Positions 12,506 to 27,500 of a DNA stretch of 64,000 nucleotides are shown in pieces. Source of the stretch: Daphnia pulex (lineage: Eukaryota; Arthropoda; Branchiopoda; Diplostraca; Daphniidae); contig NC_060021.1 in assembly GCF_021134715.1 (NCBI RefSeq), positions 10,944,501 to 11,008,500 on the forward strand. The letters run 5' to 3'. Within the stretch, counting starts at the first letter, position 1, and each line of letters opens with the position of its first letter. A program made the translations under genes and the position numbers. The notes beneath the pieces were generated by a model that saw only the letters and a program-made list of their open reading frames with translations, was not told the origin of the DNA and searched no databases.

Positions 12506-15500
12506 GTATGTTTCTAATTGCTTTTTGCGTTAGCCTATGAGGTCATTTTATTATCCAGAAGAAATGAAGAGCAGCACTGGTAGTCGTAGTAGTCTATTAC
12601 ATGTACTATATAGCAGGCCGTGGATATGTTGAGTTTACGATCCTACAGGAACTTTTAACTCCCTCCCCCTTTGCCATTACCTCTCATTTTTATGATATAT
12701 AAATATGTTATTTTTTCAGGAGGGGGGTTTCATCTTCTTCTCTCCGGTTAATGAGGAAGGGCGAACAAAACAACCGACGAAAGAAAAAAAAAGCCAATTG
12801 GCATGCAAATGAAGAAGCACGCCGCTTCTTTTTTGAGTTTAGTTTAGTTTTGTTTCCTTTCTCTTACCCTCAGTTGAGATTTTTGCGGTGGGGTGAGGAA
12901 ATCGATATCGAAAGGGATGCGAGTTCCTATTTTTTAAAGCAATCAGAGCAACAGCTATGAATAAATTGACATTAGTAGTCAAATTGGATTGGTCTTGTTT
13001 TTTCGATGGGTTTCCTAAATGTTTTTCTCGTGGATCGAAGAGTAGACGTATGGGTTTTTGATGGGTGGCAATCAGTTGGAGGGAAGATGCCCACCACCAC
13101 CACACAGACGCATACAACACGCCAACAGGTAGCTTCTTCTTCTTCTTCTTCTTTGGCTGCCCATATGAATAATAGATCTCCATAACCAGATTTGAAATGA
13201 TCGATGAATATACACACACGTTTCAGCAACACCCCGACACACAAGGCGGACAGAAAGAAACCGGTCGATTTGCCCAGATAATACCCTCTAGTTTTTTGTT
13301 GTGGGGATTTTTAAATGGAACATGATAACACAAAATGAAAGGTAATTTAAATGAAAGAAAAAAAACGTATTTTAACTTGGGAGAAATTCAATCGTCAAGT
13401 GAACAAACAGAAAAATGGTATAAAAGACAATCGGAATTTCGATTTTGATTCGTAAAGGGTAGAGAGAGAGAGTTGGAATGTTTTTGGTGATTAATGAGCT
13501 TTAAAAAAACATTTTCTTTTCAAAAGAGAACAAAAAGGGAGGAGGTAAATATATAATAATAGGAAAAGAGAGAAACTGTTTTTTCTCTTCTCCCAATCTG
13601 ACGACGGCCATGATGATGATGATGGCCGCCACTGTCACACCTGTTGTACTAAAAGTGAGATAGAAAAAAAAGTCTCTTCCTCTCTGTACCTATCCACCCC
13701 CTGGTTCTTTTCATCCAATTTTTTTGACCTTGTGTCGGTTGAAAAGGTAAAAAGAAGAAGAAGAAAAAATGGTGTGCTGATTCTTTTATGGCTGTGGGAG
13801 AGTGTACAAGAAGAAGAAGAATGGAATCTCTTGTGTTGTTCTTCTTCTTCTTGTTCTATTGTGTACCAACTACTCTACTAGTACCCCCCCATCTTTCTTT
13901 AGATATTTCATGGCAAGGTGAATGATTAGCACAAAAAGAAGAAGTCGAGAAGAGGACGGACTTGTCTCTCTTTTTTTTTCTTCTTCTTAGATTTTCCCTT
14001 TATTATATACCTGCGAATGCGCCCGCAAAAACTCCTCCCACTCACTTTTTTTTTTACTCTCCTGACGAGAAAATCGGTTTAAAATGACACTGATCCGATT
14101 TTTTTTTTCTTCTTCCCCATTTGAAAACAATGGCGGATTTTTAATAAAATAATAAAATATTTTTGCTTCACCAAAAAAAAAAATACATGTGTACTAATCT
14201 CATTGATGTTTGGGTCTTTTTTCCAATGTGTTTAGTTGGCAAGCGCGTCGGGCTTCTTCGAACTGGAAGTGGTAGCGTTGCAGAATCCTCAGGGTCGACT
14301 GGCCAATGGCCAATGCTGTGGACTAGTAGCCGGTGAGGAGACCAGTAGCACCTGTCAACGTGAATGCGCCACTCATTTCCGACTGTGCCTCAAGGAGTAC
14401 CAAAGTAACGTGACCGTCTCAAGTCCGTGCACCTACGGCAATGCATCAACTCCCGTCCTGGCTGGCAATTCCTTCACGTTTGTCGAACCGGACAAATCCA
14501 ACGCCAGACTCGTCATCCCCTTCTCTTTCCGCTGGCCGGTAAGTCACAACAAATTTCATTTTTTGAATTTTAATTTATAAGAGAAAAGAAGAGGTGAAAA
14601 GGAAATGTGCAAAGGGTTATTTTGAGTCTATCCGAAAAGGTGTTGGGTGCTGGGTTAAATGTGCGTGTCTATGTCTTTTTTTCTTTCTTTATTATTTTTC
14701 GTTGGTCTGGTTCCCACGGTTTTGTCACACCTGTCGGTTTGGCTACCGGACCCAGTGGTCTTATACCTTATCTCTTTCCTCTCTCTCTTTTGAAATATTG
14801 ACAGACATTAGAGGGTGTCTGATGATTTTCTTATCACTTTTGTGTGTGTGTGTGTTTGTCTTTGATTTTTTCCATCTCTCTCCATAATAAGTCGAGTAGA
14901 GAAAGTGAGTGACTTGTCTTCTCTCTTGTCTCTGTGTGGCCGACTTTTTCTATTTTTATCGGTCAAGAGCGTGAGAAAAAATTGCAATCCCGGGAGGGGC
15001 CGATATACTTTCGGCGCCTGTTGGACCTTTGGGACCTTTTTTTGACAGATCCGTTTCACATATCGAAATGATTTTATTTTGAGACTCGAGTGCCAAATCA
15101 ATGTCGGGGATCCACCCTCAATCCTTTTCTCAGTTGACCAACACGCCACCATTTGGTTGTTGAGACTGCGCACCTTTGAGAGTAGTAGTATTAGGAAGGT
15201 TTCAACAGTCAGTGGGGGGTTTGAGGTTGGGTCACACCAGCCAGGGGTGAAGAAAAAAAGGGAAAGAAAATGTGGATCGAAAATATTGTGAAGTACATAT
15301 AGACTCACTTTTTTTTTTGTTCTTGCACGGTAGTGAGTATCTGGTATAACCTGGTTCCCACGCAAAACCCCCTACTCCCTCAAGAAAAAGGTGGAAAAAT
15401 GGGTGTAGGAATGATGGCTGAGGGGGTGGATGGATATTATACGTCCTCTCTTTTACCTGGGATAACAACAAAAATTTTTTTTATTTTTATTTTTTTTTTG

Positions 15501-18500
15501 GACTTATTATCATCAAAAAGGGGAAACTGAAAGAAAAGGGGAGCAGCAAAGCAGAAGCAGAGCGCCTCTCTATATATCAAGGTGTGTATACACACGAACG
15601 GAGGTGGTGGTGGTAGTAGGGGGGGAGAAAAGGTAAGAACAGGTGGCCGAGTAGGTAATAACCGGTCATCATTGTTTCTTCTCTCTTTTTATCCCCCCCC
15701 CTCAAAGTCCACCCCCAAACTTCTTTTTATTTGATCGCGTCTTCTTGGGGTTTTTCTTATATATATTTTTCAACCCCCCCCCTCATCTTTCACTTCTTAT
15801 CTCGTCAAAAAGGCGAGGCAAATAAATCAATCGACCAGACTTGATTGGATTACAACCACTTTTCTTTGGTTGTTTCTTGTCGCTGCTGTTGTTTTTTTTC
15901 TAGTCTAGTCTATACGCAGATGGCACGCAATTCCGGATGCGTCCGGAAGCGTGCAACCCTTTTTTAGCGGAGAGAAAGCACGTGAATAGTCTATTTATAA
16001 ATATCCAAGGAAAAATACTTGGCAGTTTTTTGGGTCGGTATGAACACATTTTCCAGTTGGCCAGAGACGCTGATTACATTTGTGTGGTTTCCGGCGGAAA
16101 ATACCTCTCCCCCCCCCCTTTTTTTTGTAGTGATGATGGAAGAGTTCCTCATTTTCGCCCGTTCAACCGTGAATGGCGAACCCAATCAACCACGTAAAAG
16201 GGAAAAAATACAAGTTTCACAAGAGCACACGGGGAGAGGGAGGAAATGTGGGGGAGTTGTTCGCTAAGAGTTTTTTGGTGGGTATAATGGACGACAGGGG
16301 TAGGGGGTTGGTAGTAGAGAGAGGAAACGCCCCAAAAAACCATATGGGTTAGAGGGAGATATTTATCTTTTTTTTTACCTTTTTTCGTTTTACCTTCTTC
16401 TTCGTTTCATTTCAAACGATAATGAGCTTCTTTATTGGATTTTTCTTTACCTTTGCGTCATATAATTTGGTTTTGAATTTCTCGTTCGTGTTTGCATGTC
16501 GGAATCTTTAACAATTTCTCTCTCGACTTTTTTTTTCTGTTTGTTTGTGCGTACGAAAAAAAGAAGAAGAAGAAGAAGATGATGGTGGGGTGGAATGCCG
16601 CTCATCTCTTCTGGGATGATTATTTATTTATTTTACGGGGGGAAAAAAAGAGAGAGAGTCTAATAATCAGTGCCGTGAAAGAAGAAGGAGAAGAAGCGGT
16701 TCAATCTATTTTAAATAGACCTTCGAGGAGTCGGTAAGGAGGATAATAGGGTGTGTAAAAAAGCGCGGAAATTCAAATATAGCCTTTATCCGAGTCTCCG
16801 TGTGTATACAAAGAGTAGATTAAAGAGTGAGGTTCCCCCCCACACAAGAAGAATGAAAGTTAAGAGGTGTAATATCCTCCGCCGCTCTTTTTTCTCTTTT
16901 TCCTTTTGGCTTTAAAGGAGCCATTAAAGAAGATACGGCGACACATTGAAAGTGCGTCCGGATGGAAGTGTCTTGGGGAGGAAAAAAAAATAAAAGAATT
17001 GTGTAAAAACCTTTTACCGAAAATACTTCTTTTTTTTTCTCTCTTTTGATCTTTTTCTCTGTGTGTTTCTTTTTTGGCGTCAGCTGTTTTCTCATTCACT
17101 GATGCATTCGATATGGATTGGAGGACCTCATTAAATAAGCTCCTCTTCTTTTTGGCGTTTCCCAACTCCTCCCACTTGCAACTAAAAACAGTAACTGTCT
17201 TTCTCATCTTCGTTTTCTTTTTCTTTTTACCTGTCGGTCGCCTTCCATCTCTACCTGAGTGTGTGTGTGTGTGTGCCAGTTGATTGCTTCCAGTTTTCCC
17301 AAAAGCTTCCGAGAGTCGTCGTCCTCCTCTAACAAGTCATTATTATATTCGCCAAGAAAGAAAAGAACAAAAAAATAGACCCTCCATGTTGGAAGAAATT
17401 CTCTCTTTTTCTTTTTGTTTTGGGCTGGCTGGCTGGACGTGTATATAACTTTGACCGATAGCACACGCACAGTACAGATATACCTGGACCCATTTTAAAA
17501 ACCAAAAAATATAAAGCTGCCTTTCCTTTTTGTTTTGTTTCGAGCTTTGATGTTTCAGGAGCCTCTTTTGCTCCTCCTTCTCCACAAATTAGTGATTAGT
17601 CTTTGGCATCTGGTAGCAGCAGCATTTCAAAAGACGCCGTAAATCTTTTGCATCAAAAAATATAAAAAGCCAATTTGCAAAAAGAAAAAAAAACAATCCG
17701 GGAGAAAGGGGTTAATTTTCAAATCTTTTCTTTTTACAAATGTTTTTTTTTTTTTGTTCTCCTTCCAGAAATGTTTTCGGTTTGTTTTAATTGTAATGAG
17801 AATTTGGTGTGCGCCAGACTCTTTCTCTCTCTACTCGCTCACCTAGGCAGAGAGACTGCTCCCATGATGGATGGATGTGTATCATCGAGTGTTATCTCTC
17901 GCTGGATCCATGTATACATCTTTTCTTCTCCTTTTTTCTTCTGACCACATTTGTTTTTGGTCATAAAAAAAAGATGAAAAGAACTTTTTACCTTCCCTTT
18001 TTTTTTTGCTCTCAATTAAGAGGAGCAACAAAACTTGTTTTTCTTCCATAGCCTCAAAGCTCTCTGGAAACCCACACACACACGGGAGAGAGAAAAGTTA
18101 TTTTTTTGATAATAATGAACCTTTGAACCCCGACTTTATTTTTTCTATATCGCTCCTAGTAGAGAAGAGATGGTCTCTCTTTGTGCCCTCCTTATTTCCC
18201 CCTCGCCATCATCATCATCATCATCGTCTTTTTATGTATTCTTCTGGTTTGTTTTTTTCCTCCGAAAAGAAGCAGCCGCGCTTTTATAAGACGAAACAGA
18301 AATTCCCGGTGAAATTGAGTTGAAAAAACAAAACAAAATATTTCTTTTAAAATCAATCGAGCGGTTAGTGATTCAAACGGACGAATGAGTAGGTTGGAAG
18401 ATTTTGTCTCTCTCTCTCTCTGCGTCTCTTTTCATTTGGGAGGGAAAATGACACCGTCACGCTGTAATAGGACCTGGGCCAATGACGGGCAACTAATACA

Positions 18501-21500
18501 CACACCTAACCTTACACCACTGACCCTTGCGCCTGTGTCGCCCAGGTATGGGCGCCCCCTGCTCCGGTGTTTCTTCTTCTTGTACCAAGAAAGAAGAAGA
18601 AGAAAAAGACAAATGACAGAGCGCGGCAAATATTTGAACAAGGGTCGCCCCGTGAGTTGCATGTGGGGGAGGAGCTGGTCTCTTGTCTCTTTTTTCTGAT
18701 TTTTATTTTTATTTTTTTAAAAGATTCTCTTTCCAACTTTCTTGGCTGGGCACACTGATTGCTACAGCGCTATGGATAGAGGAGGATGAGGGGGGACCCT
18801 TCCTTCTTCTTTACCTTGTATATCATTAAGCATTATAAAAGAAAGGAAGGTGAAAGAGGAAGAAGAAGAAGAAGGAATAGGATAGAATGGAGAACTACTA
18901 TAGCACCATGTGACTTTTTTGGGACGAGAGAGAGAGAGAGAGAGAGGCGGATGATAATTGACGAGAACTCGGATGGAACACGAAAAGGTAGAAGAAGAAG
19001 AAGGAAGGGGACGACATTACGGGCACGCCAAGTCGCCTGATGCGTCATTACCCCCAAGTCGTGTGTGTGTGTGTTTGTGTGAGAAGTTGAGCCGAGGTTT
19101 TAGGTTTTTTTTTTCGGCGTGTCTTGCGACAGTATTTCACGACACATTCCTATACCATCCACCCCCTTCGCGTCCGGAACGGATCGTTCAAAACCCGACA
19201 CCTAGTGGCGGGATATGATTTGTGACTTGATTCCTTTTTTCTTCTTCGACTACTTCAATTTTTTGGGGGTTTTTCATCGCCTCTAACGAATAAAACGCCA
19301 AGAAAAACCTTCAAAGTAAAAATACGGGCGCCCCCTTTGAGGCTTCCCTTTAGCCACAGGTCGAGCAATCACCGAGAGTACGTGTGTGTGATTTTTTCTA
19401 TCCCCAAAATTAAAAGGAAAAATAAAAAAATATTTTTTAAGAAAAAAAAAACGCGTTCACGTATGAGGCGCTATCGGCGTTGTTTCTCTCATTTCTTTTT
19501 TTCGGGTTCAGTCAAATCATCTTTACGCCATCAAGGAGAGAGTTACACACATGGTTATTTATTATTAATCATCATTTCGGTTGGTGTGCCGAGGTGCGTG
19601 GCAGTTGTGTCTATACCTGCAGTAGTAGTAGATCTATTTCTCTCCATCAGCAGACACACATACGTGTTCCAGATCAAACAGTGCCCCCCCTCTCAAATCA
19701 TAAACTGGATGATGATCGTGTGAGTTTCTTTCTTTTTTTCCCCCCACCACCATTTTTCCAACTCGACTCGCAACAAAATGTGATTTTAATTGCTCCCAAA
19801 CGAGATCTCTCTCTTTTTTTTTACTCTGTTATCTTTTCATCATTTTTTTTCTGTTTTCAATTCTCCGTCTGTTGTTATTACGTTGCGAAGAATTTCGAGA
19901 TGATGGCACTCGAATCGGGATCCCCCCCCCCCCCTCTCTCCCAACAACCAAAAAATTGAGGAAATGATCGTACGTGGAATTAAAAGTGGCAATCAAACAA
20001 CAAGGAAATTTACCAGACCGTGAAAATGTTGTTGTTATTGTTCTCTCTCTCTCTCAGCCCACAACAGATGTGGTGTCTATCGATTCGTGATGGACATATA
20101 ATAGCAATGGGCTTTTGTTGGATGTGTCAGGACTTGGTTTTGTTACACGAATGGTCATTCAAACAGAAAAACGGGGGGGCCCCCTACTTGAAAGCTGTCG
20201 CAACTCCCCCCTATCAACTACTTGATATCTTTTGTTGTACTTTGAGTTATTTTTTTTTTATTATATATATGTGACGGTTTGATTATGATGTACGTGAGGG
20301 GATTGATATCGGACGCATTCTTTTGCGGCGATGATGTGGCCACAGCTGCTGCTGGCGCACAGGAGAAACTGTCAAAAGTGGCCCAGCATCAGAGAGAGCC
20401 GAGGGACTTTATAGGAGGAGACAAAGACAAAAGGTCTAGTCAGTTATCTCTCTTTGTGTGTATATTTTTAGATATATATTTTAGCAACAATCTTTTTCTT
20501 TCTTCTGCGATCGAGAGAGACGATAGGAGAAGAAAAGGAAAACTTGTTTCTCTCTTGTTTTTGGAGAGAGAAGAGAGAGATCCTTTGGCTACGATAAATT
20601 CAAACTTCGTCCACCTTCATCCCTCTGTCTCTTCTATATTTGGTGGGAAGAAGTCTTGGTAGTTTGGTTGGTGGTGGTGGGGGGATGGTGTAGGTTTTTG
20701 CCCGGTTGTCGCAGCTGGAGCTTTGCGTCTTTTCCCCCCACCAGTTGGAAAAAGAGTTTTTTTTCTCTTCTTGTGCCGTATGTGTTGCCCAGGTAAGGAG
20801 CTGTTTCGGTTAGCCCCAGCGCCTTTGGAGAGAAGAAGAAGAGAGATAGTCATCATCTGGTAGAAAAGAAAGAATATAAAGAAAAGAAAAGAGAAAGGTA
20901 TATCACAGAGAGATCAGAGAGACACAGATCATCTTCGTCCGTTTCCCGCGACCGTCCGTCCCGTTGTCTACCCCGAGAGAGTCGACACACGAAGCGCTGC
21001 GAGTCGTTTTGTGTGTCTGTTGTGGCGTTTCCCAATGGGAGGCCTGGCATTTTTCGTCGCTCCTTCTCTTCTTCTTCTTCTCTTCTTCTTCTTCCATCCC
21101 GCGTTCTTGGCCATGGTCCCCGTGTGTCTCCAAAAGAGCTGCATACCATCAACCGGATACCATAGGGTAGAAGAAGGTCTAGAAGAAGAAGAAGAAGAAG
21201 TTCCACATATTATTATGATTATTATTATTATATCTCTTCTGCTCGGCGACATTCCTGAATAGGCAGTTCCATCATCCTTGTCCTTATGCTATGCCCCTTC
21301 GTACCCCCTCCATCACCTTTTTTTCTTTCTTTCTTCTTCTTTTACCATTTGGTCGCCGTTTGCTTGTCCCCCCGAAAAAAGTGCCGCAAAAGAAACGCGC
21401 GTACCGCAGTCGATTTCGATTTTTCGTCTTGGCATTCGTCCGAGAAGAAGGAGAAAATAAATGTCGTAATGTCTCCAAGGGCCAGACAAGTAGCTCCCTT

Positions 21501-24500
21501 GATTGTATGTAATGTAATATTATTGCCCACTAGCATCGCGACCTCTAACAGCTCAATGAACGATGATTTATTGGAATGGTACGACACATCCCTCTCTCTT
21601 TTTTTCATTTTCTTTCACGGTCCTTTTTTCGGTCGGGATTCCTTTTAAAAAAATCAAAGAAGGTGAGAAATATCTCGCCAGAGAAGAAGGCCGTGCGCAC
21701 ACCTGATGAATAGACCTTGCGCGACTATATCCAGCGTGAAAGGCTCCACTGATTGAAAGTAAAAACGCATTCAAGTCTCTTCTTTTTTTGAGTTCTCGTC
21801 GATTGAACTTGACTTGAATCGTAAAAAAATGTTTTTCTCCTTTCTGTCTCATATCATAAAATGGGAAATAACACACAGACTGTGTCCATACATGGGAGTT
21901 GTTGCCTTCTCTCCCCTCTCTGTGGAACTCTATAAACCACCGGTGCATCCGAAAAAGAAATGTAAAATTGTTTGCTAGAGAGAAATGAATGAATGAGAGT
22001 GGGGAATATGTGTGTGGGGATGAAAAGGTGTGAGGTTCAAGAAAGAAGTAGCCCCATAAGAATTGCGCTCTAATGAAAGTGCCACTCAGTCTTGACTCTT
22101 GTCTTGTCCCGACTCTTTTTCGGGGCTGAAATTTATTTATTTAAAAAGAAAAAGAGCTTGAAGCGGGCGCAACTTTTATGATATATTTCTCGAATATTAA
22201 TATGGTTCCATCTTGTTCCCCCCTAGTCGAAAAAAAAAAATGGAAAAAGATGGAGGGGAAAAAAACATTTTCAATGTGCGCGCGATAAATTTTCGCCCTG
22301 GCATCTCGTATAAGAATCCCCGAAATATTATGCTGCCGCTACTAGCAGTGGTAGTAGTGGTAGTAGTAACCGTCGCCGCCCCAAAACGAAACGAACCGAT
22401 CGTATTATACACCCCGCTGATCGCTCTAATGAAACTCCACTCACACAATCCACGTAACCGGTATAGAACTCTCTCTCTCTCACTGATGTAGTCAAAGTAA
22501 TCCACCACCTTCTTTCTCCCATTCTTTCTCTCCCCCCTTTCTCGTGTAGCCTCGCTCTTTATTCCGTTGTGCGTGCGCATGTGTTTTATCATCTCGATCA
22601 TAAAAAATTATTAATTCATTCCGAGAACACAAAAGAGAGAGAGAGAGAGAAGAAAAGAGCGTTTTTTTTAGTGTCTGGTTGTTGTTGTTGTTGTTGCCGG
22701 TTCAAATGAGAAAACCCACCCTAGGAAAAAATGTGAAACGACCAAGCAAAACGAGAATATGATTTTGGAATTTCAAGAGTGCGATTTCGTGTTTTTCCAT
22801 TGGGCATTCGTGTCGAGATCGTTCTTGCATGAATCGACCCATTAGAAACGCAACTGTACTTAATCCCGATTAAAATGCACGTGTCAAAATCTTCTTGTAC
22901 TCTACCGTTTCTCTTTTTTTGTGTAAGTCGTTGGCTGAGTGAGAGATCAACGTTTTTCCTTTTTTTAAGCCACTCGCATTCTTTTCTTTCGTGTCAAAGG
23001 AATGAAGAAAAGAAGCGGATTGAACCGAAGAAAAAAGAAAGAGAGTACACACACACATCTAGGAGTATAATACTCGGGACATTATGCCCCGGCTGTAAAA
23101 GGGAGGGTGTCGGCGGTGCGGGTTTTTTCTTTTCTTTTCTTTTCTTTTTCTATCCACACACACACACAGACACAAAATCCTCTGACGCGGTGGTGAATGG
23201 TTTCAGGGGTTCTTATATACTTAGACGTGTATACACACACACCGAGGGATGATGAAGAAAGAGACTTACCATAGAAGATGAAGAAGAAGGGCGTTCCTTA
23301 TGTACCTGTTAACAAAAGAGCAAATAATCCCGACTCTTCTTCTTCTTCTTCTTCTTTTGAGCCGGCACTCGACTCTTTTTTTTTTTCCTTTTTTCTTCTT
23401 GTTGTCTCGTCAAATGCCTCGGATTGAGGATGTTTAACATTGGTTAGAGAAACGTAGGGGCGCGAAATTTAAAACGGAAGAAGACTCACCGTCTTCTGGT
23501 GCCGGCCGTGTGAATTTTCCCTCCCAAACAACAGAAAAAGCGCCTTTTCTCTCCTCTTCTCATTCCAATTGGTGTGACGTCACGTAGTTGTCGGCAGCAG
23601 TGGCGGTGTTTCATTCAGTCTGGGTCTCTTGTTTACTCTTGGCCCGTGTTGACGCAAGAAGAAGGGAAATAGAAAAAAAGGGTCTCGAGCGTCTTGGTTT
23701 AGCTATTTGACACTGGTGAAACAAACAAGGGCTGGGCTCCCAACTTTTTTGTTGTTTTTTCCATCTGGAGGGGCCGGCTACTCTCTTCACAACGCCGACG
23801 CCGCCGCTTCCCTTTTTGCCGCTGTTTGAAATTTTCTTTTCCTTTTTTCTAAACTTTCCACGGAGGAAGCTGCTTGTGTGTGTGTGCATTACACGTGTAA
23901 ACCCCCCCCCCCCCCCCTTGGAATTAATCACGGTCCGAGCGGCTTGGTTGGGAGATGCAATTATTAATGGACGGTCAGGGATTTTTAAATTTCTCTTTTC
24001 GGGGGGGTTGCATCGCGCCATTTTCGCAGCGGGGTCCAACTGCAGTTCTTCAGCAAACCCACAGACAAACGGTCAATTTCTCCTCAAAGGGGGAAAACGA
24101 AAAAATAAAGGATAAGAGTTAAAGGGGGGTAGTAGATGCCACTATAAAAAGAACTTGTGGATATCGTTTCTCTCCCCCATTTGCATTCCGACACTCGGGC
24201 CAGCACTGGCCAACAGCAGCAGCAGCATCATCTTTTATTCTCTTTGAAAGATGTAAAAAGAAGAAAACGAGAGATTTTCTTCTCTCCTTAAAAGTTACGA
24301 GGGGGCAGGATGAATAGAGGGGGAACCGAAAATCAGCGTGAGACCTGGTGATGTGTAGTTTGTTGTCTGTGTGTGTGTAGAGCGAACGATTGGAGCAGCG
24401 GGACCCCCTCCCGTTGGGCCGCCACCACAATCCCTGGACCGTCCACCACTTCAACCCGTTTACAATAAATTATAACGTAATATTAAAAAATTTTGAAAAA

Positions 24501-27500
24501 AAAAGAAAACTAAAGGTTAAGGAATGAAGAATGATGATAAAGAAGAAGAAGAAGGTCTTTTTTGATAAACAGCCCAAGCTGCCCAACATATTATCAAAAT
24601 GGGAAACCTTCGTCAGCAACGGCAATAGTCATAATATAGACTTGTTGTTTCTTCTTTTGTGCTCCTGGTTGCTTAGTATTTATTTATTTATTTTTTTTTT
24701 TTATAAAAGCATATCTGCGTTCGTCTGTCGTGTCTCTGATGGCCCGTTCGAAAATACGTTTGACATTCAAAGTTGGGCAATGGGAAAAAGAAAAGAAAAG
24801 ATTCTTTTCTTGTGGTATTTTCTCCCTTGGACCATCATTCTTTCAGATTTTTCTTTCCCCCTTTTTTTCCCACTAAAAAGAAAGAAAAACCCTTTCTAAA
24901 AAAGATGGGTAGTCAAAGACGGAAGTATTCCGGCCACCTCCTACTTTTTTTCTTTTTTCCATCTGTGACTTTTGTGACCCATCGGTCGCCCCCCTTCTTT
25001 TGCTTTTGTTCTTTTTTTTTTTTTGATTTCTTCAGGAATAAGTACTAGACCTCCTAGCTATGACAGCTGGAAGATCTTGTGTTTTTTTCCTACTTTCGGA
25101 CAGACTGACACTCGGTGTGAGGTGATTTTTCTGGGGCTAGAAATAAGGTAGAGCTTCTTTTCCTTGTCTGGCCGTTGCTAATTTCTAGGTGGCCTTACCA
25201 TCCATTAACAGTTTTGGACAGCCCTTTTTTTTCTTGGCTGTCCGTCTGTCACATGATTTGGTGCAGCAGAAACCAGGTGGTGGTGGTGGTGGTGGTTTTT
25301 AAGTTATTGGAGGCGCTATAAATTCATTTTGATCGATTTACCTTTGGCTATTGTTGTTATACACAGGTGTGGGTGGTAGAGTGGACTTTTTTTTTTCTTT
25401 TTTAACTTCCCAGTTTGGGAATGATTACACGAAAGAATTTTAGGGTTTTTGTCTTTATCTCTTTGAAAAAAAAAATAGTCTCGAGGGCTTGAAACTGTTT
25501 TTGATTTTTCTGGCTGTTGGCTTTTTTTTCTTGGAATTCATCTACTTCTTCATCTCACCTGATTAACATTTAAAGTGCAGCAGCAGCAAGCAGTCCATTT
25601 CAATTGAAACTCGGGTACACATAATCTGCCTTTTTCGGCCGGGCTCTCTGTGTTATTGTTGTATACAAACGGGAGGAGGGCCGCAGTGTAGTACATTATC
25701 AAGAGCTTCTTCGTATTTCCCCCCCAGTCTATACGAATATATCAACTGCTTTGCTTTCATGATGGATGAAGAATCCAGCTAGGCAAGCGCCTCACTTCTT
25801 TTTTTCCTTTTATCTCCGACTTGAAATCTTCTTCTTTCATTCTTTTCTCCCCTTTTTTCATCTCTCCCTGTTTGCTCCTAGAAGAAGAAGATCTTGCTTT
25901 TGTCATCTTGTCAGTTTCTTTTTCGAGCCTCCTCCGTTTGGGTTTGTGTCGTTGCACACAGCAATGCGCAAGCCGCGCTTGTGCTCGCCTTTTTGTGTGT
26001 GTCTCTGGGGGTGTCGCTCTGGAAAAAATGCTGCATACATAATCCGAAAAAGAAGAAAGAAAAGGGAAATGTAATATACTACATGTAGAGAGATATGCGT
26101 ATAAAAATGTTGTCCTTCCTCTAGCCGTTTGTTGTTTGGTCGATGGCCGGTCCAGATTAGAAACAAGACAAGTCCAATCTCTGCGTGAGATTCTTCTCTC
26201 GTGTACCTACACAACAGCAACAACAACATATCATAGTACACTCGAAGAGATAGCCAAACTAGCCGTATTCCCTTGAACACAGTCCAACAATAATAATCCA
26301 ATGAAAATATGATTTATTCTACATGTGGCTTGGGTAGAGATGGCCGAGAAGGAAAATCCTTTTGCGGTCGCGTGTGTCCTTCTTTGATGATTTTGGATAG
26401 TCAAAGAAAATGTGTGTCTCTTGTATTATCGGAGCTTGTCGCCGGAGATGATCTTAATCGTCTTGAGAAATGTCCTCGTGATAGACTGCTGCGCTTGATT
26501 TTCTTTTCCAGCCGACACGATGCCAAAACGATAGGAGACGAAAAAGATTTTTTTATTTTATTTTTTTTTGGTGGGGGGCGATTGTCGTCTAGTGACAAAC
26601 GGCGCTGACAAGTGGATGCGGCGCGGCATTTTTCGAATCCACCACACAATTTTACCTTTTCGGTTATTTTTTCCTTTTTTCTTCATTTTGTCCGGCCAAC
26701 CCCCCCGAAAGAAAGAAAAAAAGGAGAGATGATGACATCACATTCTGTCAGACGGTTTTTTGTGTATTTAATGAGCTCTCCAGTTTGTCCTCCCCCTCCC
26801 CTCTCACTCTCACCCAGAAAAAAAAAAAAGTTCTTCACCTGTGTGAACGCGGTACACAGGTACACGGACACGGTAACAGCGCCAGCGCGACAAGACGAAA
26901 TTGAAGAAGAAAGAGGATAGTGGAGAAAAGATGAGGGCGACAGATAATTATTAAGGGGGAAAAAAAAGACAAGAGAGAAATTTTTTCTTCCTCTTTTTCT
27001 TGAAGAAAAAAGCTTTCAGGAGAGACCCTCTTACGTCATTATCGTAAAAATACGACAACTAAAGAAGAAGTTGTCAACTGTCAGTGGCAACTTTATCATC
27101 GTAGACGTCGGTTGGTGGATAGGATTTTTTCTTCTTCTTCTTCTTCTGTTTTTGTCTTTGGAGAGAGGGAAAAAGACTGAGGCACACACACGAGCCAAAT
27201 CGGATGATCGGACCACCAGCAGAACAACCAGCAGCATACCACCACCGACTCGACTACCTACTGATGGCCATCATCATCATCTTTTCCCCTGCCTTTTTTC
27301 TTTCTTCTTTTCCATCGGGGGTTTGGTCGGTCGGTTGGGTTTCGATTTCGCCGATTGCTATCTGACAACAACTGGGCAATGGAATGTCGTCCTTTTTTTC
27401 TTCTTCTTCTTTTGTCTGTCGCTGCTGCTGCTGTTGTACACCGAAAATAAATATATAATACGTAAATATCTGTGTGTACACATTGAGGGTTGCTGCAACA

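Noticed and set aside
14808..15365. 185-codon minus frame at the start of intron 2
   Set aside because: No domain or similarity; overlaps the Su(H) cluster and simple sequence; opposite strand of an intron.
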